From Candidatus Woesearchaeota archaeon (GTDB lineage: Archaea; Nanobdellota; Nanobdellia; Woesearchaeales; ARS49): a stretch of DNA of 64,000 nt. The notes under the pieces were generated by a model. The model ran no database searches. It was not told the DNA's origin and saw only the letters and a list, made by a program, of their open reading frames with translations. A program made the position numbers and the translations under genes. Shown here piece after piece: positions 21,895 through 30,288 of this stretch; position 1 is the stretch's first letter; each line of letters starts with the position of its first letter. The DNA lies in assembly GCA_019323015.1 (NCBI GenBank), contig JAHWHY010000006.1:1-64000 (forward strand), given 5' to 3'.

Positions 21895-22242
21895 TTATTT
21901 TACAATGATTTTAGCAGATTCTCCTTCTCCCATCTCTATTGCTCCGCCTGTATATACTATTGTGCTGTTTGCTACTTGCGGCGGTTGTGTTTGTGCTGCT
22001 GTTGTTATTGGAGGCACTGTTGTGTTTTGTGTATTGTTTTCAATGCTTGTGTTGCTTTCTGTTTTATTTTCCAGTATTTTTGGAGGCATAACTGTTATTT
22101 CCTGCTTTACCTCAACTTCAGGCTCTTTTGGTACTGTCTTGCTCTCTGTTTCATTCATGCCTGCCAATTCTTCTGCTGGCGGAACACATGCTATTACCAG
22201 AAGTAATAGGCTTATTGCTGTTAGTATATGTATTGCTTTCAT
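21895..22242 (-). CDS. lipoprotein, Thr/Val/Gln-rich
   Basis: 115 residues: signal peptide with lipobox LVIAC (Cys 19), then a low-complexity, glycosylation-prone region rich in Asn-x-Thr (ENKTESNTSIENNTQNTT). Ends with GGAIEMGEGESAKIIVK. Surface protein, no recognised domain. Same strand as trxB with a 12-base gap. Confidence 0.7.
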   Translation of the reverse strand: MKAIHILTAISLLLLVIACVPPAEELAGMNETESKTVPKEPEVEVKQEITVMPPKILENKTESNTSIENNTQNTTVPPITTAAQTQPPQVANSTIVYTGGAIEMGEGESAKIIVK

Positions 22243-22263
22243 ACAGCTTGGTTTAGAAGGGAT

Positions 22264-23112
22264 TTATTTAAACTTTTCTGCCTGGTTTAAGAACTCTACA
22301 AAGGAATTGATGTGCTTTAAGTATTTCTTAAATGCCTCTTGTAACATCTCTGGCGTGATTTTTCGGTCAGGGTGCGGCTTTAGTATCATTTCTTCTATAT
22401 ATTTTTGTTTTTCTAGAATGTCTGACTTGAAGTTTTGCGGGTCTCTTAGAAGTTCTATTGCGCGGAATATCTGCTGTATCATTCCGCTTGTGTGGGTCTG
22501 TTCTATGTGGTTCTTAAGCTTTTCATAATCAAATTTTTCGCCAGGGAACTTGTTGAAGTATATCCATGCAAGCTGCTTGCTGAATGCTCTCATCTCAGCG
22601 TTGTCCATTATGTAAAACAAGTACCCCTCAAATTCGCCTGTTGGAAAGCTTTCTGTATGGTGGAATATGTGATCGCATTCATGGTATATGCTTGTTATGA
22701 CCAATGTTAGATTGTGTTCTAGCTGTCCTTGGTTCTCTGACTCATCTATTATTCCCGTCATGATGGATATTCCTGCATATTCGTCATCTATGATGTCGCA
22801 ATGGGCATATGCCGAGCCCCAGGATTTTCCTATGGGTATGCTTATGGGCTTTTTGCAGATATCTGGAAAATTTTCCAGCAAGTAGGGATCAGTTACCCAG
22901 AATTTCTTCATCTTGTCATTTTTTTCCCAAACCTGGAATATGCACTTTCGAAAGGGTATGGGCTTTTTTTCTTCAAATTTTTTCTTGGCAAATATCTTTG
23001 CTGCAGCGCGGAACTTGTCTGCAATAAAATTTGCAAACAGTATTGATGCCTCCTCTTCTTTGGTGTATTTTATTAATCCCAGTTCTTTTGCAATGTCGCG
23101 AAACAATTCCAT
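22264..23112 (-). CDS. HExxH zinc-metalloprotease-like protein
   Basis: 282 residues, no signal peptide. ITSIYHECDHIFHH near 142-155 carries an HExxH motif (H-E-C-D-H), and YIMDNAEMRAFSKQ about 25 residues later could give the third, glutamate ligand of a gluzincin-like site. The rest is helical and unrecognised. The motif is suggestive but short; catalytic function is inferred. Confidence 0.6.
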   Translation of the reverse strand: MELFRDIAKELGLIKYTKEEEASILFANFIADKFRAAAKIFAKKKFEEKKPIPFRKCIFQVWEKNDKMKKFWVTDPYLLENFPDICKKPISIPIGKSWGSAYAHCDIIDDEYAGISIMTGIIDESENQGQLEHNLTLVITSIYHECDHIFHHTESFPTGEFEGYLFYIMDNAEMRAFSKQLAWIYFNKFPGEKFDYEKLKNHIEQTHTSGMIQQIFRAIELLRDPQNFKSDILEKQKYIEEMILKPHPDRKITPEMLQEAFKKYLKHINSFVEFLNQAEKFK

Positions 23113-23154
23113 GATAAGAAGCAGATGGTTCTGGCTTATTAATTTTTCTATGTT

Positions 23155-23904
23155 CTACTTTCTAATCCTGTACAGCAAATAAACTCCTGCTATGAACATA
23201 GGAATATTCAGGCACTGTCCCATTGTTAATGGGCCTATCATTAGTTCTGGTTCTCTGACATACTCTGTCAAGAATCTGAAGACAGAATATAATATCAAGA
23301 ACCATCCAAGAAGATATCCTGGTTTTCTCTTGAGGTTGCGTTGAAAAAACAAGAATCCAAATATTACTAAATTATATGCTGCTTCATAAAGTTGTGATGG
23401 GTGCCTGAAGCCTTCTGCAGAGGGAAACTTTACTCCCCAAGGTAAGGAAGTAACCCTTCCATACAGTTCTCCATTGATGAAATTGCCGATTCTTCCAAAC
23501 ACTTGTGCAAGAGCTAATGGAACAACAAAGACATCGCATAATTGAAGAAAGCTTATTTTTTTCTTTCTTGAAAACGCATATCCTGCTATCAAGACTCCTA
23601 TTAATCCGCCATGAAAACTCAAGCCGCCGTGCCATATTGCTATTATTTCAGAAGGGTTTGCAATATAGTAAGACGGATTATAGAATATGATCTCCCCTAG
23701 TCGTGCTCCTATAATCAATGCTGCTACAAGCCAGATCATCAGGTCATCAAGGTCTTTCAGTGTAATCTTAAGTGTCTTCTTCTTTACAGCTGCTCTTGCA
23801 TAAAGATAGATTACAATAAAGCTTAGGACATACATCAAGCCGTACCATCTTACTTCTAGAGGCCCTAATGAAAGAATCACTGGATTTAGATTATGAGTCC
23901 ACAT
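23155..23904 (-). CDS. lgt: prolipoprotein diacylglyceryl transferase homologue
   Basis: 249 residues with about seven membrane segments and the Lgt signatures: VRWYGLMYVLSF at the start, IWHGGLSFHGGLIG near 90-103, GRIGNFINGELYGR near 137-150 (catalytic loop) and HPSQLYEA near 168. Lgt moves a diacylglyceryl group to the lipobox cysteine in bacteria. Most archaea lack a recognisable Lgt and use other enzymes. In the same window at least nine proteins carry lipoboxes. Probably acquired from bacteria; whether it uses archaeal lipids is unknown. Confidence 0.93.
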   Translation of the reverse strand: MWTHNLNPVILSLGPLEVRWYGLMYVLSFIVIYLYARAAVKKKTLKITLKDLDDLMIWLVAALIIGARLGEIIFYNPSYYIANPSEIIAIWHGGLSFHGGLIGVLIAGYAFSRKKKISFLQLCDVFVVPLALAQVFGRIGNFINGELYGRVTSLPWGVKFPSAEGFRHPSQLYEAAYNLVIFGFLFFQRNLKRKPGYLLGWFLILYSVFRFLTEYVREPELMIGPLTMGQCLNIPMFIAGVYLLYRIRK

Positions 23905-23905
23905 T

Positions 23906-24697
23906 TTACATCTTTTGTATTGTTAATGATATATAAATCCTTGCTATTGTCATTGCAGGAAGCAATAAGATAAATCCAATTATGATTCCTGCTAAAGGAT
24001 GTATAGAAGCCAGTAATTTTATCACGATATTAAGCGCGAGTAAATATACTGCAATCAATAATATTGATGGCAATAACTGCTTTATCTTGCTTGTGCCGGT
24101 GCTTATGCTTTTTCTGAGATTTAGTTTTATATAGGATATGACTGCAAAGTATGCTATGAATATCAGGTAAAACACCAGTACAACATTTAGTGTGTTTGAT
24201 GCTTGTGTCTGCATTAGTGTGCTTATGAGTATTTTTCTTATGTCTACAACAAGCCCTAATGCATAGTAAAGTGCAAAAAGGATAAACCATAATATGTTTA
24301 AGAGCAGGAATTTTTTGAGGTAATCAAGATACTTTATTTTCTTTCCAGTGAGCTGTAAAGCTATTTTCCAATTAACTGCCTGAAAGATACAATAAGTCAG
24401 GTATGTTGTGGCTGCGAGTATTAATAAAAGCCAGATTATGTTGTTGAAGTATGGTGCAATCACTTCTGATGATAGTGCAGAGAACATGCTTTGGCTATCT
24501 CTTGTTGCTGTTTTTACTGCCTCTCCTGCGTGTGCTCCTATTATGTTGACATTAGCCATTAATTTGAGGTATATTGGTGCTGTTGCAAAGCCGTAAACAA
24601 AAAAGAACAGAATGTCAAGGAATATGCTTAGAAAAAACAGTTTTTTGTTGTCATATGCTGTTCTGATGGCTTTTTTTAGCAGTGTGGTCTCTTTCAT
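23906..24697 (-). CDS. multi-pass membrane protein, 263 aa
   Basis: About six membrane segments (first at 18-38, others near 80, 110, 140, 190, 230). Start set at the ATG at 24697, which overlaps the upstream small gene by ATGA. A basic N-terminus (KKAIRTAYDNKK) suggests the cytoplasmic side. Family not recognised. Same strand as lgt with a single base between them. Confidence 0.65.
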   Translation of the reverse strand: MKETTLLKKAIRTAYDNKKLFFLSIFLDILFFFVYGFATAPIYLKLMANVNIIGAHAGEAVKTATRDSQSMFSALSSEVIAPYFNNIIWLLLILAATTYLTYCIFQAVNWKIALQLTGKKIKYLDYLKKFLLLNILWFILFALYYALGLVVDIRKILISTLMQTQASNTLNVVLVFYLIFIAYFAVISYIKLNLRKSISTGTSKIKQLLPSILLIAVYLLALNIVIKLLASIHPLAGIIIGFILLLPAMTIARIYISLTIQKM

Positions 24698-24828
24698 GCT
24701 ATTGACTCTATTAGTGCTTGTGCTCCTGGCGTGGGAAAGAGAATGTCCAGGTTTGCTATGACCCACGCGAGCACGACTATGATAATTAAAAGTATAATAA
24801 TAAGAAAAATATCTTCTTTTTTAGCCAT
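24694..24828 (-). CDS. single-pass small membrane protein, 44 aa
   Basis: MAKKEDIF then one very hydrophobic helix (LIIILLIIIVVLAWVIA) and a short tail ending ALIESIA. Stop and the next start overlap (ATGA). Function unknown. Confidence 0.55.
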   Translation of the reverse strand: MAKKEDIFLIIILLIIIVVLAWVIANLDILFPTPGAQALIESIA

Positions 24829-24830
24829 GT

Positions 24831-25019
24831 TTATAACATTCCAGTGAAATACATGACCAGCACTACTACCACAACAAGTGCTATTATTCCCCAAATTGCC
24901 AGCTTGATCTCAGGAGCACAGGTTGTTGACTCAACTCTATAAACTGGTGCTGGTTTTGGCCTGAATTTTAATTTTGGTTTTGACTTTTTAGTTTTCCTTC
25001 TTTTTTTCTTCTTAGCCAT
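24831..25019 (-). CDS. tail-anchored small basic membrane protein, 62 aa
   Basis: Lys/Arg-rich first 25 residues (MAKKKKRRKTKKSKPKLKF), then ESTTCAPEIKLAIWGIIALVVVVVLVMYF, a C-terminal membrane helix. The layout is like SecG/Sec61-beta, but the conserved Sec61-beta signature is not clear. First gene of a run that continues through two membrane proteins to lgt; GGGGGTGT lies before its start. Confidence 0.5.
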   Translation of the reverse strand: MAKKKKRRKTKKSKPKLKFRPKPAPVYRVESTTCAPEIKLAIWGIIALVVVVVLVMYFTGML

Positions 25020-25057
25020 TACTATTACACCCCCTTTTTTACTTAAATATAAAGTTT

Positions 25058-26119
25058 CTATTTAAAAATGTTTCTATCTTTGTAGAGTGTTTTTGCAAAT
25101 GGGTAAAGGATTGCCTTTATGATGTCTGGCCTGTACCATTTTGCAAAGAAGGCAAGTGCATCTGTTTTTTCTGCTTTTTTTAGTATTGACACATATTGTT
25201 CACTGCTGGCATAGGAATATCGCAGGCGGTTTGAGATTCCTTGTTTTAGAATTGCCCCAAATTCGTCTTTCCATAGAGTGTCGTAATTTTTGTGTTCTAT
25301 TATGCTTTTTGCCGCGAGATAGCCTGAAGTTATGGCATACATTATTCCAAAGCCGAAAAGATAGTCTTGGAATCCTGCTGCTTCTCCGGCATAGCGTCTT
25401 TTGTTCTTGATGGCAGAATCTCTTATCTGGAAGTTTATGCCGCAGCCAATGGGCTTTTTGTTTTGAATCTTGAATTTCTTGAGTTTCTGGAATCTTTTGA
25501 TTGTTTTATCAACTAATTTTTGTGCGTTTTTTTTCTGGTCACTGAAAATGCAGGTGATCAGGCATGCTTGCTTGTTGACCACGATAAGGTAAGCATATAA
25601 CTCAGGGGATAGTTTGTCATCTGCAATAGACATTACTGTGTTTGGCAGGTCTGTCTTGAATTTAATGCCTTCCCCCACTGCTATGTGTTTTGCTGCGCCT
25701 GTTGCAACAATGTCTGCCTTGCTTTCAGGCAGTCTTTTCTTGAATATTATTTTCACTCCTGCTTCTAGTGCCTGTTTTTTCAAGGACGCGTCTAATGTGC
25801 CTTTTGCATTTCCTCTCTGGATAAGATAGCAGATTGGCTTTTTGGATTTAAGCAGGTATTTTCTGGATTTATAATCATACATCTCAAATGATTTCATGGG
25901 CGTATACTTGAACAAGGGCTTTATGTTCATTCTTTTCAGTGCTTTTAAAGTGTCTTCATCTGTTGTCCAGTTCTCAAGTCCCTGAAAGTCACCGTTTGAC
26001 TTGAAGCCCACGTCAGAATTTTGTTCATATACTGTTGCTTTGTATCCTGCTTTTGCAAGATTGATTGCAGCAGAAAGTCCTGCAGGCCCTGCTCCTGCTA
26101 TTTTTATCTCTTTTTTCAT
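25058..26119 (-). CDS. geranylgeranyl reductase-family flavoprotein
   Basis: 353 residues with N-terminal FAD-binding IAGAGPAGLSAAINLAKAG, a GNAKGTLDASLKKQA segment, and the family motif YAGEAAGFQDYLFGFGIMYAITSGYLAAK near 240-268. In archaea such enzymes saturate the double bonds of membrane lipid chains. Compared with characterised members of about 390 residues it is somewhat short. The specific reaction is inferred. Confidence 0.82.
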   Translation of the reverse strand: MKKEIKIAGAGPAGLSAAINLAKAGYKATVYEQNSDVGFKSNGDFQGLENWTTDEDTLKALKRMNIKPLFKYTPMKSFEMYDYKSRKYLLKSKKPICYLIQRGNAKGTLDASLKKQALEAGVKIIFKKRLPESKADIVATGAAKHIAVGEGIKFKTDLPNTVMSIADDKLSPELYAYLIVVNKQACLITCIFSDQKKNAQKLVDKTIKRFQKLKKFKIQNKKPIGCGINFQIRDSAIKNKRRYAGEAAGFQDYLFGFGIMYAITSGYLAAKSIIEHKNYDTLWKDEFGAILKQGISNRLRYSYASSEQYVSILKKAEKTDALAFFAKWYRPDIIKAILYPFAKTLYKDRNIFK

Positions 26120-26193
26120 AGCATTAAGAATAATTTTGTACTATAAAAACTTATCTCAGAAAAACTTATATACTCTTTTGTATTAATAAGATT

Positions 26194-26517
26194 ATGCATG
26201 AGGGGTTTATTGCTCAGGAATTGATTGACAAGGCTAAGGCACAGGGCACTGTGAAGAAGATTGTGGTTGAAGTGGGTGACTTGGCTCACTTGCCTGCAGA
26301 TGAATTAAAAGAGGCCCTGGAAAAAAGAGTTGATTGGAAGATTGAGATAATCAAGGTTCCTGGTCTTGTTGAGTGCAGGTGCGGTTACAAGGGGGTGCCT
26401 AAGATTCTTGAGAAAGCTCATGATTTAACGCTTTTTGAGTGCCCCCAGTGTCATAACATTCCTTTTAAGATTTTGAAAGGAGAGGATATTGTCCTTAAGG
26501 ATGTGGTGGTTGAATAA
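26194..26517 (+). CDS. hypA: hydrogenase nickel chaperone HypA
   Basis: 107 residues beginning MHEGF, where Met1-His2-Glu3 bind nickel, and a zinc site C-x-C (ECRCGYKG) with CPQCH later. The Zn loop is shorter than usual on the first side (CxC in place of CxxC). HypA delivers Ni to the hydrogenase large subunit, whose gene is at 28229. Overlaps hypC by one base. Confidence 0.9.
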   Translation: MHEGFIAQELIDKAKAQGTVKKIVVEVGDLAHLPADELKEALEKRVDWKIEIIKVPGLVECRCGYKGVPKILEKAHDLTLFECPQCHNIPFKILKGEDIVLKDVVVE

Positions 26518-26735
26518 TGTGTTTGGCTATTCCTGGGAAGATAATAGAAATAAAAGGCAGCACTGCTGTCATTGATTATGGTTTTGAGAAAAGAGAAGCT
26601 AATGCTTCTTTGATTGATGACTTGAAGGTGGGGGATTTTGTGATTGTTAATGCAGGCTTTGTGATGGACAAGGTTCCTGAAGAGCAGGCTTTGAAATCAC
26701 TTGAAGCTTGGAAAAATGCTGGAAAAAATGGTTGA
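26517..26735 (+). CDS. hypC: hydrogenase maturation protein HypC
   Basis: 72 residues starting MCLAIPGKIIEIKG; Cys2 and the MCLA-PG start are the HypC signature, followed by NASLIDDLKVGDFVIVNAGF. HypC carries the Fe(CN)2CO unit between HypD and the large subunit precursor. hypB, D, E and F are not in this window. Confidence 0.95.
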   Translation: MCLAIPGKIIEIKGSTAVIDYGFEKREANASLIDDLKVGDFVIVNAGFVMDKVPEEQALKSLEAWKNAGKNG

Positions 26736-27180
26736 GACTCGTGAAGAAGTTTTTTTTAATTATGCTCGGCAATGCCTTTCTTTTTTGAAAGGAAATGCCA
26801 GAGTTCCTGAGGCTGTTTATGAGCAGTTGGTCAGGCATAGGGAAGAAGGGACTGTTCCTGCCTGGGATTTGATAGAAAAAGCATTTATTAATGCAATTCC
26901 AGAATACTGGAAATTTGTAAGAGCTAATAAATTGGATGAGTATTCTCCTGATTCTGTGCGCAGGTTCTGGCTTGAGCACCATAATACTTATGCAAACAAG
27001 GAATGTCATGTTTTTGTTGGTTTGGTTGAATCAATTAGTGATGATGGGAATGGCAGCCCTGTTTATACAGTTAAATGCCCTGGCTTTTGCAGGAAATTTT
27101 CAGGCAAGTGGTTTAGGGATGCTAAGTTTGGTGACAGGATTTCTGTGCATTTAGGTTTTGCCTCAGAGAAATTAAAATGA
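26716..27180 (+). CDS. unknown protein in the hydrogenase maturation operon
   Basis: 154 residues if started at 26716 (20-base overlap with hypC); ATG 26728 is an alternative. The N-terminal half is helical and charged; the C-terminal half reads YANKECHVFVGLVESI...YTVKCPGFCRKFSGKWF...GDRISVHLGFA, with a C-x3-C that could bind metal. Overlaps the next gene by 4 bases. I do not recognise it; its place between hypC and the maturation protease suggests an accessory role. Confidence 0.65.
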   Translation: MLEKMVETREEVFFNYARQCLSFLKGNARVPEAVYEQLVRHREEGTVPAWDLIEKAFINAIPEYWKFVRANKLDEYSPDSVRRFWLEHHNTYANKECHVFVGLVESISDDGNGSPVYTVKCPGFCRKFSGKWFRDAKFGDRISVHLGFASEKLK

Positions 27181-27542
27181 AATTGCTTTGTTTTGGGAAT
27201 GAGTTTATTGAAGAGGATTCTCTTGCCAAAGAGCTGGCAGATGAATTAAAGATCGAGGGTGTTGAATTCATTAAATGTGACTCTCTGAATGGCATTAAAG
27301 GGGATGTCATTGTACTTGATGTTGTAAAGGGTTTAGAAGAAGTTAAGTTAATCCCTTTGGATAAGGTTAAGGATTTTCATCCAGTCTCTATGCATGATTT
27401 TGACTTAGGCACTGAGTTGAAATTAAGAAAATCAATCGGCGAGATAAATAATGTCACAATCATTGGCATTCCTATGCAGGGTGACAAGGAAAATATAAAG
27501 CAGGGAATCATAAAACTTATAAATGAGTTAAGAAAAAAATAA
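27177..27542 (+). CDS. hydrogenase maturation protease
   Basis: 121 residues with the start LCFGNEFIEEDSLAKELAD, the GNxxxxDD/E-like motif of HycI/HyaD endopeptidases, IVLDVVKG with the second acidic metal ligand, and SMHDFDLGTEL with the His ligand. It removes the C-terminal tail of the large subunit after metal insertion. The large subunit here ends seven residues after the DPCISCATH motif, a short but plausible substrate tail. Confidence 0.85.
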   Translation: MKLLCFGNEFIEEDSLAKELADELKIEGVEFIKCDSLNGIKGDVIVLDVVKGLEEVKLIPLDKVKDFHPVSMHDFDLGTELKLRKSIGEINNVTIIGIPMQGDKENIKQGIIKLINELRKK

Positions 27543-27557
27543 TGTGGGGTGAATATT

Positions 27558-28061
27558 ATGACTACTAAAGAAAATCTTCAGGAGGCTTTTGCAGGAGAAA
27601 GCCAGGCTAACAGGAAATACTTGTTTTTTGCAGATAAGGCTGAGATGGAGGGCAGAAAGCAGATTGCAAGGTTGTTTAGGGCTGCTGCTGCTTCTGAGAC
27701 TGCTCATGCAAGGAATCACTTGAATGTCTTGAAAGGCATTAAGACTACGGAGGATAACTTGGTTGATGCTTTTGAGGGCGAGAAGTATGAGTCTGAGAAG
27801 ATGTATCCGAGATTTATCAAGGAAGCTGAAGAGGCAAGTGATAATGATGCAATAAGGACGTTTAAGTGGGCTATTGCTGCTGAAAAGATTCATGAGCGGG
27901 AATACGAGAAAGCATTGAAGGCAATTAAAGAGAAAAAGGATTTAGAGCCGACTAATTATCATGTCTGCGAGTGCTGCGGTTACACTATTGTGGGTGATGA
28001 GATTCCGGACATCTGCCCTGTTTGCAGTGCTCCTAAGGAGATGTTCAAGGAAATCAAATAA
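27558..28061 (+). CDS. rubrerythrin
   Basis: 167 residues: ferritin-like di-iron domain with E-x-x-x-N/H features (AFAGESQANRKYLFF, SETAHARNHL, AAEKIHEREY) and a C-terminal rubredoxin-like knuckle CECCGY...CPVCSAPKEMF. It reduces peroxide in anaerobes. I prefer ATG 27558 after GGGGTG. End of the hyp operon, so oxygen protection may be coupled to the hydrogenase. Confidence 0.95.
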   Translation: MTTKENLQEAFAGESQANRKYLFFADKAEMEGRKQIARLFRAAAASETAHARNHLNVLKGIKTTEDNLVDAFEGEKYESEKMYPRFIKEAEEASDNDAIRTFKWAIAAEKIHEREYEKALKAIKEKKDLEPTNYHVCECCGYTIVGDEIPDICPVCSAPKEMFKEIK

Positions 28062-28130
28062 CCCCACTCAATAATGACAACAAATTATTTTAAAGAAAAC
28101 CGCTTTTTAGGAGTTGCATAGTGATTTTCT

Positions 28131-28224
28131 AAAAGCATTGATGGGAGAATTTAGACTGATGCGAGCGTTTGATCTTCGGATTAATTGTCTTGTTGAAGTT
28201 TAGACTTCGGACATCAATGCTTTT
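28131..28224. ncRNA. long stem-loop between convergent genes
   Basis: AAAAGCATTGATG (28131-28143) and CATCAATGCTTTT (28212-28224) pair perfectly over 13 bp and enclose about 68 bases with smaller hairpins capped by CTTCGG sequences. It lies between the stops of rubrerythrin and the hydrogenase large subunit. It may be a two-way terminator or a small RNA. UGAUG and CUGA sequences are present, but a C/D-box assignment is not convincing. Confidence 0.5.
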
Positions 28225-28228
28225 ATTA

Positions 28229-29503
28229 CTATTCCCAAATAATCTCCAGAAAGTGTGTTGCACAACTAATGCAGGGATCATATGCTCTTATCAGTTTCTC
28301 TATCTCTAATTGTATTTCTTCTTTTGGTTTGTCTAGTAATGAAGGCAAGAAGTTCTTTATGTCTTCTTCTAGGTTTGGGAGGTTTTGTGTAGTGGGTGTT
28401 GTTATGTTAATGAAGTTAGTAAAGCCTTTGTTGTCATATTTATACTTGTGAAATACAATTCCTCTTGGTGCTTCGTTTGCTCCTATGCCGGTTCCTGCTT
28501 TTGGCTTTATCTCAATAGGTTTTTCTGGCTTAAAGTCATTTCCTTCAATTAATTCTATTGCTTTCTTGAGTCCTTCATATATTTCTACTGCTTGTGCTGG
28601 GTTGTTCATGAAGGGGTTGTGTTTTCTTGGGATTATGCATCTGCACATATCTTTTGATTCTTTTGATAATTGATTATAATTGTTCAGTATTCTTGACCAT
28701 GCTCCTACCATGTAGCTTCCTTCTTTTGTTTTTGCAAACTCTGCTGTTGAGCCTTGCTTAAAGAATTCCTTGAAATACTGTTCATAGTCTGTTACTGCTA
28801 TGCATTCTTTGCCCCCGCTGCATGTTATCTGGTCTTCTGGGCAGAAAAAGCAGTTTTTCTTGGCCTTTAGTGCATAGTGTTTTGTTTCGCGTGTAAAGTC
28901 TGGGTATTCCAGCCCGCAGAACAGGTGTGCTGTTTTTTCTGCGTCTGCAAGGCTTGCTTTTGCGCTTTTTAGCAGGCTTTTGAATTCTTCTGGTTTTGGT
29001 ATTGCTACAAAACCGCCGGGCGTTAAAGTAAAAGGGTGGATGTCTCTTCCTCCTATCACTCTTACTATGTCATTGGCTGTTTGTTTTATTTTTAGTGCTG
29101 TTTTTACCTTATCTGGATGTTTTTGTGCCATCTGCACTGCGTTTGGAAAACCGACATAATCTGGCAGTGTCAAGAAATAAAGATGCAGGACATGGCTCTG
29201 TATTGTTCCGCCGATGTTGAGTATCTCTCTTAATAGTTCTGTTTGTTCAGTTACTTGCACGCCCATTGCTTTTTCAGTTGCTTTTACAGAAGTCAGGCCA
29301 TGAACCGGGGAGCATATTCCGCAGATACGGGAAGCAATATGATTTACGTCATTGTATTTTTTGTCTTTTAGTAAGCCTTCAAAGTATCTTGAGCCCTCAA
29401 ATATGCTTAAGTCTACTTTTTTGATTTCTCCTTTGTCTACCTTGATGTGGAGTTTTGCATGTCCTTCTATTTTTGTTATGTGGTTAAGGTTTATTTTTGC
29501 CAT
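28229..29503 (-). CDS. [NiFe] hydrogenase large subunit (group 3-like)
   Basis: 424 residues with both nickel-binding motifs: L1 RICGICSPVHG near 59-69 and L2 DPCISCATH near the end, each giving two Cys ligands. The start INLNHITKIEGHAKLHI is typical. The sequence resembles cytoplasmic group 3 enzymes (sulfhydrogenase/F420-type alpha). No membrane or diaphorase subunit gene is adjacent. The small subunit gene overlaps its start by 20 bases. Confidence 0.95.
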   Translation of the reverse strand: MAKINLNHITKIEGHAKLHIKVDKGEIKKVDLSIFEGSRYFEGLLKDKKYNDVNHIASRICGICSPVHGLTSVKATEKAMGVQVTEQTELLREILNIGGTIQSHVLHLYFLTLPDYVGFPNAVQMAQKHPDKVKTALKIKQTANDIVRVIGGRDIHPFTLTPGGFVAIPKPEEFKSLLKSAKASLADAEKTAHLFCGLEYPDFTRETKHYALKAKKNCFFCPEDQITCSGGKECIAVTDYEQYFKEFFKQGSTAEFAKTKEGSYMVGAWSRILNNYNQLSKESKDMCRCIIPRKHNPFMNNPAQAVEIYEGLKKAIELIEGNDFKPEKPIEIKPKAGTGIGANEAPRGIVFHKYKYDNKGFTNFINITTPTTQNLPNLEEDIKNFLPSLLDKPKEEIQLEIEKLIRAYDPCISCATHFLEIIWE

Positions 29504-30239
29504 TTTTTTCTATGTTTTGGAACATGTTCAGTCTTTCCATTATTTCTTTTTCATCAAGACCAAATGATTTAAACAGTTTTATTTCAGCTTCATAGTCTGT
29601 TTTTGGTCTTGGTCCTCTGCATCCCATGCATTCAAAGTTTGCTTTTGTGCATATTGCGTCGCATCCTCCGTGTGTTACTGGTCCTAAACAGATTTTTTTC
29701 TGTCTTAAGAAGCATTCTGGTGTGCCTTGTCTTGGGCATTGTGCGCATACAGGGCCTTCAAATTCTTTCATTATTTTGCCTTTCAGGAATTGGTTAAGGA
29801 AATTCATGAATTCTTCTTTTATGATTGGGCAGCCGTACATGTAATAGTCTACTTTTACATATTCTCCTATTCCTGCTGCTGGTATTGAGTCTTTGAGCAT
29901 TCTTTGGTTGTAGACGTATTTCTCAAGCTCTTTGTTTTCCACAAAGTTTCGCATTGCTGGTACTCCTCCGTGGCACGCGCATGCCCCTAGTGCAACAAGA
30001 GTCTTGCTTTTCTTTCGTATTTCTTTTAGTTTCTGTACTTCTTTTTTTGTGGTTATTGCTCCTTCTACAAACATCAGGTCAAATTTTGCTTTTCTGTTCT
30101 TTTCTTTCAGAAGATGGAAGTATTGGACATCAAACTTCTTGAAGATGTCCATTAGTTTCTCAATGAAAAGTATTGTGAACTGGCATCCCTGGTCGCATGT
30201 AAATGATACAATGCCTAGTACTGGCTTTTTGTCACCCAT
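29484..30239 (-). CDS. [NiFe] hydrogenase small subunit
   Basis: 251 residues: FTCDQGCQ with the proximal cluster Cys pair near 15-18, GACACHGGVPAMRN near 93, YGCPI, then two further cluster motifs CAQCPRQGTPECFLRQKKIC and CDAICTKANFECMGCRGP. This is the FrhG/HydD/MvhG-like type with three Fe-S clusters. Expressed with the large subunit from a promoter copied in front of a lipoprotein gene (repeat at 31355). Confidence 0.93.
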   Translation of the reverse strand: MGDKKPVLGIVSFTCDQGCQFTILFIEKLMDIFKKFDVQYFHLLKEKNRKAKFDLMFVEGAITTKKEVQKLKEIRKKSKTLVALGACACHGGVPAMRNFVENKELEKYVYNQRMLKDSIPAAGIGEYVKVDYYMYGCPIIKEEFMNFLNQFLKGKIMKEFEGPVCAQCPRQGTPECFLRQKKICLGPVTHGGCDAICTKANFECMGCRGPRPKTDYEAEIKLFKSFGLDEKEIMERLNMFQNIEKNGKNKP

Positions 30240-30282
30240 TTTAATTAAGAAAAAAGAAAAAGAGTATATTAACTTTTTGATT
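30235..30282 (-). repeat. promoter-leader repeat, copy 1 (hydrogenase)
   Basis: 48 bases ending in the start codon region of the hydrogenase small subunit match 31355-31402 with one mismatch; 37 are perfectly continuous. It includes GTTAATATAC as TATA box and a T/C-rich leader. Both copies run into ATGGG. Confidence 0.85.
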
Positions 30283-30288
30283 GTTCAG

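Noticed and set aside
28131..28224. C/D-box sRNA in the convergent stem-loop
   Set aside because: UGAUG and CUGA occur but not in the order and spacing of C, D', C', D boxes, and the long outer stem is unusual for that class.
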